Source: JANXPZ01 sp033853925
Lineage (GTDB): Bacteria; Eisenbacteria; RBG-16-71-46
DNA length: 64,000 bases
Assembly: GCA_033853925.1 (NCBI GenBank)
Contig: JAWOLC010000057.1
Coordinates: forward strand, 10,884 to 74,883
Reading direction: 5' to 3'
A model generated the notes under the pieces. That model saw only the letters and a program-made list of their open reading frames with translations. It did not search any database and was not told where the DNA came from. This document shows, one piece after another, positions 19,583 through 30,386 of the stretch; the first letter of the stretch is position 1, and each line of letters begins with the position of its first letter. A program made the translations under genes and the position numbers.

Positions 19583-21073
19583 CTACGCCAGCCGCCAGAA
19601 GTCCCCCTCGCGCGCCGCCCGCCCTTCGCCCTCGAGCTTTAGCAGGTGCGCGAGCAGCGAGCGCTCGGCGTAGCCCCACAGCTCGGCGGGCGTGTCTCGA
19701 TAGACGCGCTCGACCAGCGCGGGGAGCTGCTGCGGCAGGTCGCTCAGCGCGCCGAGCACCAGGGTCTGCCGCTTGAGCCGGTGCTCGAGCAGCCCGCGGA
19801 TGCGCCGCGGTCCAGCCCCCTGCGGCGCGCCGTGCGCCGGAAACACCGCGTCGATCGGCTCGCCGAGGAGCCGCTCCAGCGAGGCGATGTAGGCGCGCAT
19901 GTCGCCTTCGGGGGGGTCGATGATGACCGAGCCCCGGCCGCCGGGCACCAGGTCGCCGCAGAAGAGCGACTTCGTGCGCTCGTGCAGGAAGCAGAGCTGC
20001 CCGGGCGCGTGCCCGGGCGTGTGCAGCACGCGCAGCTCCCAGTCGCCGAGCCCGGGGGCGAGCCGCACGACGTCGCCTTCCTTCAGCGTCTGGTCCACGG
20101 GCAGGTGGCGCGCGGTCTCGGCGTGCGCGGCGACGGGCACGCGCCAGCGCTGCTTCACCGCCTGCAGCCCCGCCGTGTGATCGAGGTGATGGTGCGTGAG
20201 CAGGATCAACTTGAGCTTCCGCCCCTCGGCGCCGAGGGTCTCGATCAGCGTGAACAGCGAGTCCAGCTCGGCGACGTCGGCGCCGCCCGGGTCCACGAGC
20301 GCCATCTCCCGCTCGCCGATCAGGTAGGCGTTCGTGTGGGTCGCGGGCGGCAGGGGCCGCGTCTTCATGGGGTGCAGCACGACGCCCCACTTCAGCTCGA
20401 TGCGCCGCACGGGATACGAGGCCAGCTCGGGCCCCTCGGCGAGGCGCTCGGCCAGTCCCTCCTCGCCGGCCGCGAGCGCGAGCAGCGCGTGCAGCACGGG
20501 TGGCGCGAAGGTGGCCGTGCCCTGATGATAACGGTCGAGCGCCGCCAGCGGGCGGATCCACTCCCCCGAAGCCAGCTCGCCCGGGCGCACGTCGGGCTCC
20601 TGCCCTTCGCCCAGGCGCGCCAGGAAGTAGGTGGTGTCGAAGCGCAGCGGCGTGAACGGCGGCGTGTGCCAGCGGCCGGCGAAGGCGAGGCCGCGCGCGT
20701 GGAAGCGCCAGCCGCACTCCCAGGCCAACGCGGGGAAGGTGGCCACGCCCGTCACGAGCCGCCGACGCGCCTCGAGCCGCCGCTCGGGCGTGCACCGGGT
20801 CGCGGCCTCGAGCGCCACGAGCACGCCCGCCTCCTCGAAGGCCTCCCGGATCGCGCAGGCGAGGAGCACGCGCTCGGCGTCGTCCCGGGCGCCCTCGACG
20901 GGCAGCTCCGAGTCCTCGGGCTCGATGGCGCCGCCGATGAAGGCGTCGGTCCCGGGCATGTGAGCCACAGCGTCGCCGCGGCGGACCCACCAGGTCTCGA
21001 GATCGTCCCCGTGCCCGCGGATGAGCACAACGGCGGCCGAGCCCCGGAAGCGCGCCTTCTCGGGAGTGCTCAT
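19583..21073 (-). CDS. NUDIX hydrolase fused to metallo-beta-lactamase-fold hydrolase
   Basis: A 496-aa fusion. Residues about 8-215 are a NUDIX domain whose box starts GGAIEPED and ends REAFEEAGV, with an unusually long loop between. This resembles the vertebrate NUDT19-like and bacterial acyl-CoA NUDIX variants. Residues about 235-460 form a metallo-beta-lactamase fold with THHHLDHTAG, HTPGHAPGQLCF, FCGDLV and a final VFPAHG, closest in pattern to LACTB2-type hydrolases. LACTB2 relatives cleave RNA or thioesters, and NUDIX enzymes cut nucleoside diphosphate links. The joint substrate is not known. A C-terminal helical tail matches the LACTB2 winged-helix end. Confidence 0.8.
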   Translation of the reverse strand: MSTPEKARFRGSAAVVLIRGHGDDLETWWVRRGDAVAHMPGTDAFIGGAIEPEDSELPVEGARDDAERVLLACAIREAFEEAGVLVALEAATRCTPERRLEARRRLVTGVATFPALAWECGWRFHARGLAFAGRWHTPPFTPLRFDTTYFLARLGEGQEPDVRPGELASGEWIRPLAALDRYHQGTATFAPPVLHALLALAAGEEGLAERLAEGPELASYPVRRIELKWGVVLHPMKTRPLPPATHTNAYLIGEREMALVDPGGADVAELDSLFTLIETLGAEGRKLKLILLTHHHLDHTAGLQAVKQRWRVPVAAHAETARHLPVDQTLKEGDVVRLAPGLGDWELRVLHTPGHAPGQLCFLHERTKSLFCGDLVPGGRGSVIIDPPEGDMRAYIASLERLLGEPIDAVFPAHGAPQGAGPRRIRGLLEHRLKRQTLVLGALSDLPQQLPALVERVYRDTPAELWGYAERSLLAHLLKLEGEGRAAREGDFWRLA

Positions 21074-21310
21074 GCCCGCAGCCTACCACCGGCCGCAGGC
21101 CAGGAACACAGGCCGCTGCGCCCGCAAGCGATTCATATTCCGGCCGGCGGCAGACGTCTCTCCCGGCCTTCGCCGGCCGGCTCATCGCCCGGCGTTTCCC
21201 TCAAGAAGGACCGGCAAACGGCCGAAAACCCCCAGGAAATCGCCTCGTCGGCATCCGGTCTCCCCCCGGGGCGCGCCGATGCCGTCCCACCTTCGCATGG
21301 AGCGTATGGG

Positions 21311-23669
<2,359 letters not shown>

Positions 23670-23671
<2 letters not shown>

Positions 23672-23685
23672 GAGCCGGATCCGGC
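23670..23685. terminator. 16-bp perfect palindrome between convergent genes
   Basis: GAGCCGGATCCGGCTC covers the last base of the kinase stop and the start of the 21-base gap before the M28 stop. It may end transcription from both sides. Confidence 0.4.
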
Positions 23686-23692
23686 TCGCCGC

Positions 23693-24712
23693 TCAGAGGC
23701 CGAGCGCCAGCATCCGGCTCACCAGCCGCTCGATGTCCGCGCGACCCTCGAGGCGCACGCCCAGCTCGCGCGCCAGGGCGCCCAGGTGGCGGCTCAGGAA
23801 GTGCAGCTCCGTCGCCGTCGTGTCGTGCCCCTCGAACGGCCCGTCCAGCCGCGACGCGCTCACGCGCGCGACCAGCTCCTCCAGGAAGCGGGCGACGCCG
23901 GCCATCTTCGCGTAGTTCAGGCGATCGGGCGTGTCGGTCTCCCGGTGGTAGTGCTCCCAGTGCCCGCAGGAAAGGAAGAGATACGGCCGGCGCCGGATCC
24001 GGAACACGTGGTGGTCGCTCAGGTCGTAGCCGAATGGCGTGATGTAGCGGTTGAGGGTGGGCACGAAGCGCAGCCCGCCCGCGCAGTCGCGCAGCGCCGC
24101 CTCGAGCCCCGGGTCGCTCTCCATGCCGGTGACGAAGAGCAGGTCCTCGAGTCCCTCGACCGGCACGTCGTGCCCCACCAGGTCGAGCACGATGGCGCAG
24201 TGGATCGCGTCGCGGCGCTGCCGGTCGTAGAACCAGGTCGAGCCCATCAGGGGCCGGAGCCAGTAGGGCGGCTCCTCGGCGTCGAAGAAGGCGAAGAGAA
24301 GCGGGCGCTCGAGCGCGCGGCGGCGCAGCGGCTCGACCAGCGCCAACAGGATGGCGATGGCCGCGGCGTTGTCGTCGGCGCCGGGCTGGGAGCCGCAGGT
24401 GTCGTAGTGGGCGGCGAGGAGCACCGGGGCCTCCGCGGAAGCCCGGCCGGGGAGCCGGCCGACGAGGTTCACGAGCCGCGGCTCGCCATTCCCCTCGTCC
24501 CCGGCCCGGCCCGCCGCGCCGAGGAGCCCGGCGAGCCAGCCCCGTGGCGGCGAGTAGGGCAGCTCGAAGGACCCGCCCGCGTAGGGCTCGAGGCCCTCTT
24601 CCGCCAGCCGGCGCACGAGCCAGGCTCGCGCGGCCTCGTGCCCCAGCGAGCCCACCTCGCGCTCGCCGGGCGCACACAGCGCCTCCACGTCGAGCACGAG
24701 CGAGTCGATCAC
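23693..24712 (-). CDS. M28-family zinc peptidase / glutaminyl cyclase-like
   Basis: A 339-aa protein of the M28 fold. The metal-ligand motifs AHYDTCG, GADDNAAAIAILL and FFDAEEPP are present in order (about residues 100-160). DLVGHDVP and a late LSCGHWEHYH supply further ligands. No signal peptide is visible, so it may act in the cytoplasm, unlike most secreted M28 aminopeptidases. Glutaminyl-peptide cyclotransferases share this motif set and cannot be excluded. It stands alone between two hairpins. Confidence 0.75.
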   Translation of the reverse strand: MIDSLVLDVEALCAPGEREVGSLGHEAARAWLVRRLAEEGLEPYAGGSFELPYSPPRGWLAGLLGAAGRAGDEGNGEPRLVNLVGRLPGRASAEAPVLLAAHYDTCGSQPGADDNAAAIAILLALVEPLRRRALERPLLFAFFDAEEPPYWLRPLMGSTWFYDRQRRDAIHCAIVLDLVGHDVPVEGLEDLLFVTGMESDPGLEAALRDCAGGLRFVPTLNRYITPFGYDLSDHHVFRIRRRPYLFLSCGHWEHYHRETDTPDRLNYAKMAGVARFLEELVARVSASRLDGPFEGHDTTATELHFLSRHLGALARELGVRLEGRADIERLVSRMLALGL

Positions 24713-24899
24713 GCGGCCCTCCGAGCGAAACGCCCCTCACCCCGAGGGCGGAGCGAGTGGTCGCCGCTTCGCCGCTCGGCGGCGGGAGCCCGGCCAAGGT
24801 AGCACGATTCCCGCGGGCCGGGGGGCACGGCCGCGTGGCGTGTTGTGCGTGGCGCGAAGGCCTTGGCCCCGCGAGGGCGGGGCGCGCGCATCGGCGCCT

Positions 24900-24929
24900 G
24901 GCGCCTCGCTCGCCGCACAGCGAGGCGCC
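24900..24929 (-). terminator. Strong hairpin after the HD-GYP gene
   Basis: GGCGCCTCGCT (24900-24910) and AGCGAGGCGCC (24919-24929) form an 11-bp perfect stem with an 8-base loop, 32 bases beyond the stop at 24961. No U-tract. The remainder of 24713-24960 shows nothing recognisable. Confidence 0.55.
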
Positions 24930-24960
24930 ACCGGCGCGCCGAGGCTCGGCGGGCGCGGGC

Positions 24961-26403
24961 TCAGGCGGCGAGGAGCGCTCCCACGTCCACGCCCAGCTCG
25001 TCGGGCCCCAGCACGCGCAGCACCCTCTCCTGCTCGGGCATGGGATCCCAGATCTCGGGGCTGTCGGGGAGCGGGCTCGAGCCGTCGGGGCGACGCAGCA
25101 CGCGGCAGTGCGGCCGGCCGGGGTCCCGAGGGTTCGGGCTCAGGCTCAGCACGACATGCCCCGAGCCGGTGAGCATCACCGTGCCGGCCGGGTACGCTCC
25201 CACGGTCCGCACCAGGCCCCACACCGCCGCCGCGTCGAAGCGGTGGCGCTCCGGGCCCGTCAGCAGGCGGAGGCCCTCGTAGGTCGTGAGCGGGCGCTTC
25301 CGGTAGGCCCGGTGCGAGGTGACGGCGTCGAAGAAGTCCGCCACCGCCACGATGCGCGCCAAGGTGGACGGCGCGCCCCGTCCGCTGGACTTCGGGTATC
25401 CGCTCCGATCCACGTGCACGTGGTGCTCGAGGGCGACGCGCATGGAATCGAGCGACAGCGTGGACAGCGCGGGCAGCCGGGCGATCATCTTCGCGCCTTC
25501 CAGGGGATGGCGGTGGATGAGGACCCACTCCTCGGGGCCCAGGACGCCGGGCTTCTGCAGGACGGCGGAGGGCACCGCCAGCTTTCCCAGATCGTGCAGC
25601 AGCGCGGCCACGCCCAGCGTGGCCAGCGCCTGGCGGGGGAAGCCGAGGATCTGGCCGATGCCGATCGAGAGCACGCTGACGTTGACGCAGTGGGCGTACG
25701 TGTACTCGTCGTGGTCCTTGAGCGCCGTGAGCCCGAGGATCGAGTACTCGTCCTTCAGCACGCTGTCCACGACGGGCTGGACCAGGCGGCGCGCCAGGTG
25801 GAGGGCCGGTCGGCCGGTCTGGGCCGCGCTCGCGACGAGGTGCTGCGTGCCCTTGACGGCCCGCCAGTACGTGCGGCGCGCCCGCTGGCGCTCGCCGTCG
25901 CTGCCCGGCTCGTCGGCCACCGCGCACCGGGCCCGGGCGCCCAGGTCGCGCGCCAGCACGGGCACGATGTGCAGGATGCCGAGCGCCCGCGCCTCCTCGG
26001 GCAGCCGCTCGCCGCGCGCTCCGTCCCGCGCCGCCAGGAAGAGCTTGAGGAACGTCTCCAGCTCCGCGGTCGCGAGCCCCGACGTGAAGCGCAGGCCGCT
26101 CAGGGCGCGGATCTCGAATTCGGACATCAAGGAGCGGTAGAGATGCACCTGCGTGTCGCCGGGCTTGAGACGGGCGCCGTTCAGGTAGAAGTAGTCGCCC
26201 ATGCCGAGCAGCTCGACCTCGTCCTCCATCGCCGCGAGGATCACGCTCAGCAGGCCCTGGATCTGCTCGCGCAGGGTCTGGTTCGAGCTGTCGTAGAGCC
26301 GGAGGCTGCGCAACACCCCGTGCAGGGCGACGAGGAGCCTCGGCCCCAGCCGGGCTCCCGGCTCGCCGTCGCCCGGCGCGAGCGGAGAGAGGGGCTCAGC
26401 CAT
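24961..26403 (-). CDS. HD-GYP-type phosphodiesterase-like protein
   Basis: A 480-aa protein. An N-terminal helical/beta module (about 20-130) contains LRSLRLYDSSNQTL and ELLGMGDYFYLNGARLK. The HD domain (about 225-400) has HCVNVSVLS, LLHDLGKLAVP, HRHPLEGA and a degenerate GYP region, GYPKSSGRG. HD-GYP enzymes degrade cyclic di-GMP, but several motif residues here deviate, so activity is uncertain. It overlaps the upstream HEAT-like gene by 8 bases, and both proteins share the N-terminal module, so they probably work together. No GGDEF protein or c-di-GMP riboswitch was seen in the window. Confidence 0.75.
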   Translation of the reverse strand: MAEPLSPLAPGDGEPGARLGPRLLVALHGVLRSLRLYDSSNQTLREQIQGLLSVILAAMEDEVELLGMGDYFYLNGARLKPGDTQVHLYRSLMSEFEIRALSGLRFTSGLATAELETFLKLFLAARDGARGERLPEEARALGILHIVPVLARDLGARARCAVADEPGSDGERQRARRTYWRAVKGTQHLVASAAQTGRPALHLARRLVQPVVDSVLKDEYSILGLTALKDHDEYTYAHCVNVSVLSIGIGQILGFPRQALATLGVAALLHDLGKLAVPSAVLQKPGVLGPEEWVLIHRHPLEGAKMIARLPALSTLSLDSMRVALEHHVHVDRSGYPKSSGRGAPSTLARIVAVADFFDAVTSHRAYRKRPLTTYEGLRLLTGPERHRFDAAAVWGLVRTVGAYPAGTVMLTGSGHVVLSLSPNPRDPGRPHCRVLRRPDGSSPLPDSPEIWDPMPEQERVLRVLGPDELGVDVGALLAA

Positions 26404-28135
26404 GGGGGCGCATTCCTTCGAGCGCCGCCGCGCAGGCCGCGCGCACCTCCGCGCTCCGGCCGCGAGCGCCGCGCTCGAGGATCTCTCGCGCCGCCGGGCT
26501 GCCGACGTGGGCGATGCAGCGCGCGATCGCCTGGCGGTGCTCCTGCTGATGGCCCGAGAACCAGTGCCCGCGGCGCAACTCCAGCTCGAGCTGGGGCAGG
26601 GCCTCGTCCTGCGCGGCGCCGGCCAGGCACAGGTAGATCGCGCGGCGCTCCTCGAGCGGGCGATCGAAGAAGCCCGGAGCCTGGAGGTAGCCCACGAGCA
26701 GGCGCGTCACCTCGGGGTCGCGCCCCGAGGCCAGCTGCCGCAGGACGGCGCAGAAGAGGCTCGTGTCGGCCCCCGCGAGCAGCCCGAGGAGGGCCCGGCG
26801 GGCCCCCTCGGGCGGCGTGTTGGCCAGCGCGGCGGCCACCTCCTGGCGCACGCGGAGATCCGGGTGTGCCGTCACCGTCTGGAGCAGAGCCAGCACCTCG
26901 GCCCCCCCGATGCAGCCCAGGACTCGCACGACGCTCTGGACCACGGGCGAGCGCTCGTCTCCGAGCCAGGGCGCCAACCTCTCCGGGCTGTCGATGCACA
27001 GCTCCGTGAGCGCGAGGGTCAGCACCCAGCAGGCGCGCTGCTGCCGGCTCTCGGCCAGCATCAGCATCAGCCAGTCCGTCGCCGGCGGTCCCAGCTCGCG
27101 CGCCAGCCGGGGGAATTCCTCCAGGCTCTGGCTCCCCTGGTGGTTCAGCTCGCGGACGGCGCTGGCGGCGACCACCGAGTTGGGCTGGCGCAGCTCCTCC
27201 AGGAGCCGGGTCAGCGCGCTCTCGCCGATCGTCCGACAGCGGAGGAGCTGCGCGGCCTGCCGCGCCTCGCTCCACGCCCCCACGGCGATCGCCTCCTGGA
27301 GGAGCCGCAGGAGCAGGCCCGAGAGCTCTTCCTGGTCCGCAGGGGTGGCGCCGGAGTCCCCGCACTCGCCGACGAACGCCAGCGTGGACCTCAGCAGGTC
27401 CTCCCGACTCTCGGCCTCGTATTCGCTTCGGAAGCGTGCGACCTCGGCGGGCGCCATCGCCTCCAGATCGGTGAGGAAGGTCTCGGCCGCGCCGGCGAGA
27501 TCGCTCGTGGCCCAGTCGTCGGAGCGGGTCTCGACGCCCTCGGGTGCCGGCGCGGCCTCGCTCGCGGCTGCGGAGCTGCCCTGCGGCCAGGGCATCAGGG
27601 AGGGTCCGGCGGAGACGCCCTCGGACTCGGCCGCCCCGTCGCCCGGGTCCGCCTCGATCGAGACGTGCTCGACGCTCACGTGCGGCAGATCCGCGTCCCA
27701 GAGCATCGTGACCAGATCGGCGTCCCCCGCCGCGCGATCGGTGACCTTGAGGAGCGCGTCCACCAGCGCGTCGCACTCCCGCGGCTCGATTCCGGACGCC
27801 AGCGTGAGCGTGCGGATGCCGTCACGGAAGAACGGGCCGGCGAGGTTGTCCTCGCGCGAGCGGGCCCGGTAGAGCGGGACTCCGTTCCACGACACGTCGG
27901 TCGCGGAGAAGGCCAGGGTCAGGGAGCCGCGTTCCTGGAGGAGCGGGGCCAGGGAGGCGCCGAGCTCCTGGCGAAAGCGCACGACCGCCGGATTCCGCGG
28001 ATCGTACAGGCGGCAGGTCTTGAGGGTGCGCGCGAGCTGCCCGATCCACTTCGATGCCGCCGCGCTGAAGGCGGCATCTTGCGCCGTCAGCTCCTTGACG
28101 GCTTCCGCGGCAGATCCTGCACCACGCTCGCTCAT
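26396..28135 (-). CDS. HEAT-repeat-like protein coupled to HD-GYP
   Basis: A 579-aa protein. The N-terminal module (about 20-130) contains LARTLKTCRLYDPRNPAV and TDVSWNGVPLYRA, matching the start of the downstream HD-GYP protein in pattern and position. A variable Ala/Pro/Asp-rich linker (about 165-225) follows. Residues about 290-579 consist of helical pairs typical of HEAT or Armadillo repeats (VRELNHQGSQSLEEF, VRVLGCIGGAEVLALL, VRQEVAAALANTPPEG). HEAT repeats mediate protein contacts. I infer a partner or regulator of the HD-GYP protein, with the shared module as the likely dimerisation or sensing part. Confidence 0.7.
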   Translation of the reverse strand: MSERGAGSAAEAVKELTAQDAAFSAAASKWIGQLARTLKTCRLYDPRNPAVVRFRQELGASLAPLLQERGSLTLAFSATDVSWNGVPLYRARSREDNLAGPFFRDGIRTLTLASGIEPRECDALVDALLKVTDRAAGDADLVTMLWDADLPHVSVEHVSIEADPGDGAAESEGVSAGPSLMPWPQGSSAAASEAAPAPEGVETRSDDWATSDLAGAAETFLTDLEAMAPAEVARFRSEYEAESREDLLRSTLAFVGECGDSGATPADQEELSGLLLRLLQEAIAVGAWSEARQAAQLLRCRTIGESALTRLLEELRQPNSVVAASAVRELNHQGSQSLEEFPRLARELGPPATDWLMLMLAESRQQRACWVLTLALTELCIDSPERLAPWLGDERSPVVQSVVRVLGCIGGAEVLALLQTVTAHPDLRVRQEVAAALANTPPEGARRALLGLLAGADTSLFCAVLRQLASGRDPEVTRLLVGYLQAPGFFDRPLEERRAIYLCLAGAAQDEALPQLELELRRGHWFSGHQQEHRQAIARCIAHVGSPAAREILERGARGRSAEVRAACAAALEGMRPHG

Positions 28136-28356
28136 CGTCTCCCGATTCAGGACTGAGGGTGGATCCTGGCATCAGGCGAGGCGCTCGGGGTATCGGCCGC
28201 GGAACGAAGCCGCTTGAGCCCGCACCAGGCTCGGCCCCGAGCCGACCCGTCTCGATGCGGAGACCCCGCACGCTCGGGCAGGCGAACGGATTTCAGCCGG
28301 CGGAGGGCAAGGCCGGAGGGATCGGGGGTGTCGCCGGGCTCGCCCAACAGCGAAGC

Positions 28357-28395
28357 GCCACCGGCCCTCCTTCTGCCGCGAAGGTGGCCGGTGGC
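28357..28395 (-). terminator. Two-tier hairpin after lat
   Basis: GCCACCGGCC (28357-28366) pairs with GGCCGGTGGC (28386-28395), and inside it CCTTC pairs with GAAGG. It lies 36 bases beyond the lat stop. The rest of 28136-28430 shows no gene. Confidence 0.55.
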
Positions 28396-28430
28396 CGGAG
28401 GCGACGGCGCCGCGAGCGTCGCGCCTGTCG

Positions 28431-29786
28431 CTACTTCGCCTTGACGACGAGATCCACGGCCCGCTTCAGGATCTCGAGCGCCTCGTCCACCTCGGCCGCC
28501 GTGACGTCCAGGGGCGGACGGAAGCGGAGGCTCAGCGCCCCGCAGCCGAGGATCATCATGCCCAGCTCGTAGGCCTTGTCCTGCACGGCGTCGCGGGTCG
28601 GGCCGTCGGGGAAGTCGATCGCGCACATGAGCCCGCGCCCGCGCGCGTTCGACAGCGCGGTCGGCCGCGCGGCCGCCAGGCTCTCGAGGCCCCGCCGCAG
28701 GTGCTCGCCCACGGTGGCCGCGTTCTGCACCAGGTGCTCGGCCTCGATGATCTCCAGGTAGCGCTGGGAACGCACCATGTCCACCAGGTTGCCGCCCCAG
28801 GTCGAGTTCAGCCGGCTCGAGACGACGAAGACGTTGTCGGGCTCCTGGTCGATGCGCGGCCCGGCCATCATGCCGCACACCTGCATCTTCTTGCCGAAGC
28901 CGAGCAGGTCGGGCTCGAGATCGAAGTGCTGGTGCGCCCACATCCGCCCGGTGAGCCCCACGCCGGCCTGCACCTCGTCCACCGCGAAGAGGGCGTCGTT
29001 CTCGTGCGCCAGGTCCCGCAGCGCCCGCAGGAACTCGCCGCGGAAGTGGTGGTCGCCGCCCTCGGCCTGGATGGGCTCGATGAGGACGCAGGCGATGTCG
29101 TCCTTGCGCTCGCGGAAGGCGGTCTTGGCCTGCTCGAGCGCTTCGGCCTCGACCTTCTGCACGCGCTCCAGCTCGGCGGCGTCCACCGGGAAGCGCAGCT
29201 TGGGATTCACCACCCGCGGCCAGTCGAACTTCGGGAAGTACTCGTACTTCCTCGGGTCGGCCGTGTTCGTCAGCGAGAGCGTGTAGCCCGAGCGGCCGTG
29301 GAACGCCTCGCGGAAGTGCAGCACCTGATGGCCCCGCTCCTCGCGGTAGCCCTTGCGGAAGTTGCGGCGCACCTTCCAGTCGAAGGCGGCCTTGAGCGCG
29401 TTCTCGACGCCCAGCGTGCCGCCGGCGACGAAGAAGGCGTGCGGCAGATAGGCGGGCTGGGCGAGGCGCCCGAAGGTCTCGACGAACTCGCCCATCTCGA
29501 CCGTGTAGATGTCCGAGTTCGCCGGATTGGCGAGGGCGGCGCGCTGGAGCTTCGCCAGGAAGCCGGGCTCCTCGAGCCCCGGATGGTTGAGACCCACCGG
29601 CAGCGTGGCGAAGAAGGAGAACATGTCCAGGATCCAGCGCTGGCCACGGGCGTCCCACAGCCGCCGGCCGTGGCTCTTCTCCAGGTCCAGCACCATGTCG
29701 TAGCCGTCCGCCAGCATGTGGCGGGCGAGTGCCGCGTGCACCTCGGAAGGCGCCAGGCGACCGGCCGATGTCGTGCTGGGGTTCAT
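28431..29786 (-). CDS. lat: L-lysine 6-aminotransferase
   Basis: A 451-aa class III PLP-dependent aminotransferase. The sequence matches the lysine-epsilon-aminotransferase subgroup: FFATLPVGLNHPG, FVAGGTLGVENALKAAFDWK, FHGRSGYTLSLTNT, VLIEPIQAEGGDHHF and FAVDEVQAGVGLTG, with the PLP lysine in GFGKKMQVCG. It moves the epsilon-amino group of lysine to 2-oxoglutarate, giving 2-aminoadipate semialdehyde. ATG 29784-29786 follows AGGAG. Its first four bases overlap the lrp stop as ATGA, so the two genes are translated together. In Mycobacterium tuberculosis, too, lat lies beside an Lrp-family gene. Confidence 0.9.
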   Translation of the reverse strand: MNPSTTSAGRLAPSEVHAALARHMLADGYDMVLDLEKSHGRRLWDARGQRWILDMFSFFATLPVGLNHPGLEEPGFLAKLQRAALANPANSDIYTVEMGEFVETFGRLAQPAYLPHAFFVAGGTLGVENALKAAFDWKVRRNFRKGYREERGHQVLHFREAFHGRSGYTLSLTNTADPRKYEYFPKFDWPRVVNPKLRFPVDAAELERVQKVEAEALEQAKTAFRERKDDIACVLIEPIQAEGGDHHFRGEFLRALRDLAHENDALFAVDEVQAGVGLTGRMWAHQHFDLEPDLLGFGKKMQVCGMMAGPRIDQEPDNVFVVSSRLNSTWGGNLVDMVRSQRYLEIIEAEHLVQNAATVGEHLRRGLESLAAARPTALSNARGRGLMCAIDFPDGPTRDAVQDKAYELGMMILGCGALSLRFRPPLDVTAAEVDEALEILKRAVDLVVKAK

Positions 29787-30280
29787 GTTGCTTCTCCTCT
29801 TGCGCCGGTCGCGACGAAGCTCTCTTCTTTGACCGTCGAGAGCACCATCACGGTGCGAGTCTGGCGCACGCCCTCGGTGCTGTTGAGCTGGTGGAGGATC
29901 AGCTTCTGCAGCGACTCCACGTCGCGGACCCGCACCTTGAGGAGCAGCGAGAACTCCCCCGTGATGTGATGGCACTCCTGCACTTCGTCCAGCTCGAGGA
30001 GCCGCCGGATGAAGGGCTCCTCGTACCGCGGGTGCTCGATGAAGACCTCGACGAAGGCCGTGACCTGCATGCCCACGGCCTTGGGATCCACGAGGGCGGC
30101 GAAGCGCCGGATGACCCCCGCTTGCTCGAGCTTCTTCAGCCGCTCGTTCACGGCGGCGGTGGAGAGCCCGACGTGCTTGGCGATGAGCGCCTGGCTCATC
30201 TTGCCGTCACGCTGCACCAGCGCCAGGATGCGGCGATCCTTGGCGTCGAGTTCGTGGTTGCCGTTCGCCCTGGTGGCCAT
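29783..30280 (-). CDS. Lrp/AsnC-family transcriptional regulator
   Basis: A 165-aa regulator. The N-terminal winged helix (about 10-65) contains LDAKDRRILALVQRDGKMS and GLSTAAVNERLKKLEQAGVI. The C-terminal RAM domain (about 75-150) has AFVEVFIEH, ECHHITGEFSLLLKVRV and GVRQTRTVMVLSTVKE. It most likely senses lysine or a related amino acid and controls lat, with which it shares a transcript. ATG 30278-30280 begins only six bases after the -10 box, so its mRNA is probably leaderless. The 12-bp palindrome at 30304-30315, overlapping its -35, is a natural autoregulation site. Confidence 0.88.
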   Translation of the reverse strand: MATRANGNHELDAKDRRILALVQRDGKMSQALIAKHVGLSTAAVNERLKKLEQAGVIRRFAALVDPKAVGMQVTAFVEVFIEHPRYEEPFIRRLLELDEVQECHHITGEFSLLLKVRVRDVESLQKLILHQLNSTEGVRQTRTVMVLSTVKEESFVATGARGEAT

Positions 30281-30286
30281 GGCGCT

Positions 30287-30315
30287 AGTATACGTTCGGC
30301 CTCTTGCGCGCGCAA
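30287..30315 (-). promoter_or_regulatory. lrp-lat promoter with overlapping palindrome
   Basis: On the minus strand TTGCGC (30310-30315), 17 bases and TATACT (30287-30292) form a strong promoter. The perfect palindrome TTGCGCGCGCAA (30304-30315) covers the -35 and is a candidate Lrp-type operator. Only six bases separate the -10 from the start codon. Confidence 0.7.
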
Positions 30316-30319
30316 CCGT

Positions 30320-30327
30320 AGGATGTT
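30320..30327. repeat. Left 8-bp target-site duplication
   Basis: AGGATGTT directly outside the left end of the mobile element, identical to 33429-33436. Confidence 0.8.
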
Positions 30328-30349
30328 CGGGAGTGTGGTGTTGACGCAA
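30328..30349 (+). repeat. Left terminal inverted repeat
   Basis: Reads CGGGAGTGTGG then TGTTGACGCAA inward. It matches the inverted right end at 17 of 22 positions. Confidence 0.75.
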
Positions 30350-30356
30350 CCCATTG

Positions 30357-30370
30357 CGCCCCAAGGGGCG
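30357..30370 (-). terminator. Short hairpin after the 50-aa gene
   Basis: CGCCCCAAGGGGCG, a near-perfect palindrome 17 bases beyond the stop of the small gene. No U-tract. Confidence 0.3.
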
Positions 30371-30386
30371 GGCGGCTGGGCACAGT

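Noticed and set aside
24713..24960. A c-di-GMP riboswitch near the HD-GYP gene
   Set aside because: None of the conserved GEMM blocks is present. Only a strong hairpin is seen.
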